Source of the DNA: an uncultured Porphyromonadaceae bacterium
GTDB lineage: Bacteria > Bacteroidota > Bacteroidia > Bacteroidales > Muribaculaceae
Direction of reading: 5' to 3'
DNA: 64,000 bases
NCBI GenBank assembly: GCA_900546365.1
Contig: URCF01000004.1
Coordinates: forward strand, 1 to 64,000
Shown here: one piece after another, positions 60,791 to 64,000 of the stretch
Layout of the letters: each line of letters opens with the position of its first letter
Position numbering within the stretch: position 1 is the stretch's first letter
Notes under the pieces: generated by a model
Seen by the model: the letters and a program-made list of their open reading frames with translations, nothing else
What the model was told of the DNA's origin: nothing
Database searches by the model: none
Position numbers and translations under genes: made by a program

Positions 60791-60940
60791 CAACAAATTT
60801 CTGAATCATAAGGATTAACAGACAAAAAATTAATACATATCCGGCTATGGGCATGTTCAAGAGAAGTAGCCGGAGGCTTCTTTGCGGTTGCGGAACACTG
60901 GGGGTGAAACAATCGGGCGGTTTTGGAGCTTGCCATTCGG

Positions 60941-61010
60941 TTGTCTGCATAGAAAAAGGGCTTTAACGCACTGCGAAAGTACGGTAAAGCCCTTTATGCG
61001 GAAAAGACAA
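60941..61010. repeat. Palindromic intergenic repeat, copy 2 (acts as minus-strand terminator)
   Basis: 70-bp imperfect palindrome with three nested arms: TTGTC/GACAA, TGCATA/TATGCG and AAAGGGCTTTA/TAAAGCCCTTT. On the minus strand the stem is followed by TTTTTC, 26 bp after the lipoprotein stop at 61037. The loop sequence is kept between the two copies apart from one base. Confidence 0.75.
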
Positions 61011-61036
61011 AAATCAATAAACTGGATGTCTTAAAA

Positions 61037-61447
61037 TTAGTTTATTCTTGTGTAATAAGTGTATTTTTCAAGATTATTATCTCTAATGATTAGTTCTGTT
61101 GCTGTAATACTTACGATAGTATAAGAGTCTCTATCTGACCCTTCCCATATTATTGACAAATTTGAACCATTGATAGACCATTTGAAAGTTTCATCAATAT
61201 TATATGAGCCGTTACTCATCATAACTTTATCGTAGCCCGTACCATCGTCAAGAAATACCATACGATAATATGAACTTGCACTCTCGTTTCGGCTCCATTC
61301 TCCAATTATGAGTAATTCATTTTTGTTTGGAGTTGAATTTTCCGGCTCGTCTTTGTCATCATCTCCACAGGCTGTTAAAGTTATGCAGCCCAATAATGTA
61401 CAGATGAACAAAGGGAGAAGCCACATTTTTTTAATAACTTCTTTCAT
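61037..61447 (-). CDS. Small lipocalin-like lipoprotein
   Basis: A 136-residue lipoprotein: signal peptide with lipobox LTAC (Cys at about residue 27) followed by an acidic DDDKDEPENS linker and a small beta-rich domain with GEWSRNESASSYYRMVFLDD, KWSINGSNLSIIW and TATELIIRDN. The pattern of a GxW start and alternating strands resembles small lipocalin-like domains of Bacteroidetes. The gene is AT-rich. A structured RNA or leader lies just upstream and a terminator repeat downstream. Confidence 0.75.
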   Translation of the reverse strand: MKEVIKKMWLLPLFICTLLGCITLTACGDDDKDEPENSTPNKNELLIIGEWSRNESASSYYRMVFLDDGTGYDKVMMSNGSYNIDETFKWSINGSNLSIIWEGSDRDSYTIVSITATELIIRDNNLEKYTYYTRIN

Positions 61448-61491
61448 TGTTTAATTCGGTTGCCTTACAGTCCTTTTGGAAATTAGGTTAT

Positions 61492-61522
61492 AAAAAAGAG
61501 ACGTGGACTGCTATGCCACGCC
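61492..61522 (-). terminator. Intrinsic terminator of the candidate small RNA
   Basis: On the minus strand GGCGTGG pairs with CCACGTC (one wobble) around a 9-nt loop, followed by TCTTTTTT. Confidence 0.75.
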
Positions 61523-61708
61523 TTAACTAGAAGGTGGTCGGATTACCTTTGAACGAAGTAGTGGAATAAAACAGCTCCACGCCTATGGCATGGAGACAGT
61601 TAAGCCAACTTCTTGCGTTCTTGAGTAAGTTTCCGACGCTTCTCTAGTACAAGATGATGGGCATAACGCCTCTTGTTATCAATATGTAGAATTGGAGTCC
61701 TCCAATTC
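61492..61708 (-). ncRNA. Candidate structured small RNA (or attenuator leader)
   Basis: A region of about 215 nt without an ATG-initiated frame of useful length but with all parts of a transcription unit. A promoter is at 61713-61742. A perfect 9-bp hairpin lies at the very 5' end (61689-61708), a stem of ACAAGA/TCTTGT with inner GGC/GCC follows, then a hairpin CTCCATGCC/GGCGTGGAG (61575-61595), and a terminator at 61492-61522. It could be a free small RNA or, since a lipoprotein gene starts 45 bp later, a leader with attenuation. The 6S-like class is possible but I cannot show it. Besides this RNA, the 343-bp gap holds nothing else I can support. Confidence 0.5.
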
Positions 61709-61712
61709 GCGG

Positions 61713-61742
61713 CAAAATTACGAATTTTTACTGATAAACAAA
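61713..61742 (-). promoter_or_regulatory. Promoter for the candidate small RNA
   Basis: TTTG (61739-61742), 18 bp, TAATTTTG (61713-61720) on the minus strand. Predicted start near 61706-61708, right at the 5' hairpin. Confidence 0.65.
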
Positions 61743-61790
61743 ATTTCTCATATATGTTTTGTAATATATATGCCAACACAAAAGACGCTG

Positions 61791-63272
61791 CTACAGATCA
61801 GGGGCAGATGGTGCGTTATGGTTTAATAAGCCGTTAGCGATGCACATTCCGACAACGCCGATGGTTTGCAAAGTGCTCGGTTTGTTTACAGTTACTTTGA
61901 AGGGTTGAACTGTACTGTATTTTGGTGCTATAATAGCCGATAAGCTCGGTAATTGAGCGGATATTGTAAAGTCAACCATATTGAAATGTATTTTACCAAA
62001 TAGCATCATTGTTCGCAGACCTATTCTTGCATCATAGTCACCATTATTAGAAGATTTTTGTGTCTTAACTACAAATTCTGATGGTGTGACAGTCGTTCCT
62101 GCAATCGTAATTGGAATATTGGGAATATAGTAGCAATCTTCTATTTGAAAACCACCAACACCGGCAGTGCGAATGGTGTCTTGCCGACCGTTTTGCTCAA
62201 TATAATCCTTGTTAGAATCATAAAAATATTCACTTGCCGACCCGAAGGCCGCATCACCGGAGTCCAGGCACATCATCATAGGTGTGCCCAGAACATATCC
62301 TTTGGTAAGTAAATTCATAGTTGGTGAAAAGCACATATTGGCAACAGCATTACTTCTTACCGGCGCAACAGTGGGGATTGTGATTTGATGATTGACAAAA
62401 TCAATCGTCAAGTCTTTAAGTTGAAGCATTAAATCACTGCCGACAACGATATTGAAAGCATCGATGTATTGGTCGGCTTCGCTATTGTTTGAAGACAGCG
62501 AAATCACGGTGAAAGGCACATCGCAAACAGTTATGTTTCCTAACTTTATTTTTTTTGCAATAGCTATGTATCCCTCTTTCTCACGGACACCCATTACGCT
62601 GACCCGGGTCTTTTCCAAAGGTATGAGATTGTATTTTTCCGCCATTTCGGGAGAAATTAAATTTGTTCCAGCTCCCGTATCAAATGTAATGTCGGCAATA
62701 CAACCATTTATATAACTATCGTTAAGATGCATCAGTACAGACCCTTTATCTTTTGGCCCTACGGGAATTATAGTAAAAGGAATATAACCGATATTTTCGT
62801 TATCAAATTGTATTTGATAAGGCTTATATGCAGAAAGGGCTTCATACCGGTTGGCTTGTGATATGAAATTTGAAATAGTAATGGAGTCCAAATATTGTTT
62901 GGAGGCATCCAATACTGAACGCATAATTTCAACAGCCTTATCGTTTTGACCTATCCTGCTCAGATCCATGCCGAACATAAAGGTTGACGAAATCAAATTG
63001 TTCAAATCAAGATAGGCAGATTGGGTATTAAACAATTCCTGAAAAGCAGGTACTGACACATCCGGTCGGTTAAGACGGTTTCCAAGCAGGCAACGGGAGT
63101 AGATTTCAAGGAAAGGGTGAATTGAGTCTTTGGGAGTGCTGGAATATAAAGAGTCAAGGGTAAACCAATCGGACATATTCATGGCATAGCCGATTTTCTC
63201 GTCTATTGACTGTGTATAAGCAGGCACCGAAAAAAGGCAAACAAGAATAGTGCTGAATACTTTTCGTAACAT
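61791..63272 (-). CDS. Secreted aspartic protease-like protein with two DTG/DSG motifs
   Basis: About 493 residues. The ATG at 63272 starts a signal peptide (MLRKVFSTILVCLFSVPAYTQ); the longer frame from 63383 runs into the upstream gene. An N-terminal helical region (about 25-175) precedes a retropepsin-like domain with DITFDTGAGTNLISPEMAEKY (about residue 210). A second half has MCLDSGDAAFGSASEYF (about residue 345). Two D-T/S-G motifs suggest a pepsin-like two-lobe site in one chain, although each could be a separate retropepsin-type domain. 31 bp after the gene at 63304-63747, so probably cotranscribed. Confidence 0.75.
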   Translation of the reverse strand: MLRKVFSTILVCLFSVPAYTQSIDEKIGYAMNMSDWFTLDSLYSSTPKDSIHPFLEIYSRCLLGNRLNRPDVSVPAFQELFNTQSAYLDLNNLISSTFMFGMDLSRIGQNDKAVEIMRSVLDASKQYLDSITISNFISQANRYEALSAYKPYQIQFDNENIGYIPFTIIPVGPKDKGSVLMHLNDSYINGCIADITFDTGAGTNLISPEMAEKYNLIPLEKTRVSVMGVREKEGYIAIAKKIKLGNITVCDVPFTVISLSSNNSEADQYIDAFNIVVGSDLMLQLKDLTIDFVNHQITIPTVAPVRSNAVANMCFSPTMNLLTKGYVLGTPMMMCLDSGDAAFGSASEYFYDSNKDYIEQNGRQDTIRTAGVGGFQIEDCYYIPNIPITIAGTTVTPSEFVVKTQKSSNNGDYDARIGLRTMMLFGKIHFNMVDFTISAQLPSLSAIIAPKYSTVQPFKVTVNKPSTLQTIGVVGMCIANGLLNHNAPSAPDL

Positions 63273-63303
63273 GGTAGTGATGTTTGAATTAAAGACAGCT
63301 GTC

Positions 63304-63747
63304 TTATTTACGTTTAATATAGCTTTTGCCTTCGGCTTCCGTACCGACTGGAAAAACATCCAAGAAATGAAGTTTTCCGTCAATGTTGACTGCTTGCACT
63401 ACAATCCAAGTATATTCGCTTTCCGGCGCCCATTTGTATTTAACCATATAGCCGTTCTCTGACCCCAACGGCTGAACCATGAGTGATTCGATGCCGTATT
63501 TAGAAACATCTTGCGCATGAATCATCGCGTCGGCATCATATTGGGCTGTGTATTCAGCGACTTTGGCGATAAGTTCCGGCGACATGTGATTTTTCATCAA
63601 CTCCACATTTGCATTCTCATTATTTTCAAGGTTTTGCATATACGCTACATAGAAATCCTTGATTTGAGCTTCGCACTGGGCGTATGTGTTGAGTGCGAAC
63701 ATTGAGATAATTGCTACGACAAGCAGTCGGAATATTTTATTTGCCAT
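63304..63747 (-). CDS. Secreted hypothetical protein (DUF3828-like)
   Basis: A 147-residue protein with signal peptide (MANKIFRLLVVAIISMFALNTYAQ) and a small alpha-beta domain (QIKDFYVAYMQNLENNENAN, HMSPELIAKVAEYTAQYDAD and EYTWIVVQAVNIDGKLHFLD). It resembles the NTF2-like periplasmic proteins grouped as DUF3828, though the match is by eye. First gene of a two-gene unit with the aspartic-protease-like gene; no clear promoter upstream. Confidence 0.7.
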   Translation of the reverse strand: MANKIFRLLVVAIISMFALNTYAQCEAQIKDFYVAYMQNLENNENANVELMKNHMSPELIAKVAEYTAQYDADAMIHAQDVSKYGIESLMVQPLGSENGYMVKYKWAPESEYTWIVVQAVNIDGKLHFLDVFPVGTEAEGKSYIKRK

Positions 63748-64000
63748 AGTTATTGATTGATGATTAGACTGTAAATTAAATGAAATTCAGTTATAACATT
63801 CAACAAATGTTGGGAAAGGCTCTCAAAGGATGCTACCTGAAGTGCTGTACTGGGGAGACTTGGATTTGCGTAGGATAAGCATGAAGAGAGGCTGTTATTT
63901 AGGCGATTGCCAGAATTTATAATAATCAGTGGTGATTATTTGCGAACCTGAATAGTTTGACTGCTCAGGAGATAGTGTTACATAAACAGACTGTAACGTA
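63748..64000. other. Right-hand end with no supportable gene
   Basis: 253 bp with only very short frames on both strands, no Bacteroidetes -7 element at a useful place and no terminator hairpin that I can see. It may continue into a gene beyond the window. Confidence 0.4.

Noticed and set aside
60780..60950. A 56-residue minus-strand frame starting MQTTEWQAPK
   Set aside because: Its start lies in the terminator-like repeat, its end reads through the antitoxin promoter, and no family is recognised.
61575..61710. A 35-residue minus-strand frame ending in a basic helix-like segment (RRYAHHLVLEKRRK), perhaps a transposase end
   Set aside because: It has no start codon, and the same bases form well-paired hairpins, so a structured RNA explains them better.

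Overview
The window reads as one stretch of a Bacteroidales chromosome, most likely from the Muribaculaceae or a close gut relative. This is inferred from gene families: DUF4290, DUF3737 and DUF5686 proteins, a complete Bat aerotolerance operon, an anaerobic ribonucleotide reductase, a menaquinone (futalosine-independent) men cluster, and a Bacteroidetes-type GH2 enzyme. Many intergenic regions also carry the Bacteroidetes promoter signature, TTTG about 19 bp upstream of TAnnTTTG. No rRNA, tRNA, CRISPR array or intact insertion sequence was seen.

Layout. 1-10.7 kb, all minus strand: the 5' part of queA; a men operon menD-menB-menC-menE followed by a SpoU-type RNA methyltransferase and a ClC channel; then an operon of DUF3737 beta-helix protein, MATE exporter and a MalY/PatB lyase. 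11.0-15.1 kb, plus: nrdD-nrdG and a secreted alpha/beta hydrolase. 15.1-22.7 kb, minus: a tightly coupled operon ftsY-rimO-menF-SGNH-SGNH-MBOAT, in which four successive junctions are 4-bp ATGA overlaps. 22.9-26.5 kb, minus: a coiled-coil lipoprotein, rsmI with an acidic partner, and a PBP4-type carboxypeptidase. 26.5-33.8 kb, plus: TetR-fabG, DUF4290-rimM-acidic protein-OmpA-like protein, then proS, a GtrB-like glycosyltransferase and two HU-fold proteins, the second membrane-anchored. 34.0-42.3 kb, plus: moxR-DUF58-batA-batE. 42.5-43.9 kb, plus: a small HTH-like protein and a tandem universal stress protein. 43.9-49.9 kb, minus: murB-murA and phoH-DUF5686. 50-54.4 kb: CYTH protein (plus), rlmD-type methyltransferase and GH2 glycosidase (minus). 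54.7-57.4 kb, plus: ppdK.

The last 6.5 kb (57.6-64 kb) looks accessory. It is more AT-rich to the eye and has small membrane proteins, a double-GNAT protein, a GlsB/YeaQ-type membrane protein, a broken toxin-antitoxin pair, two copies of a 64-70 bp palindromic repeat, small lipoproteins or secreted proteins, a candidate structured small RNA with its own promoter and terminator, and a secreted aspartic-protease-like protein.

Together the core genes serve anaerobic physiology (NrdDG, menaquinone for anaerobic respiration, PPDK for PEP/pyruvate interconversion), envelope building (MurA/B, PBP4, OmpA-like, DUF5686 barrel, MBOAT/SGNH O-acylation), translation and ribosome maturation (ProRS, RimM, RimO, RsmI, RlmD-like, QueA) and membrane targeting (FtsY). 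Start sites were moved downstream of the longest open frame where a signal peptide, an ATGA junction or a promoter argued for it; these cases are stated per gene. Functions are assigned from recognised motifs, not database searches.
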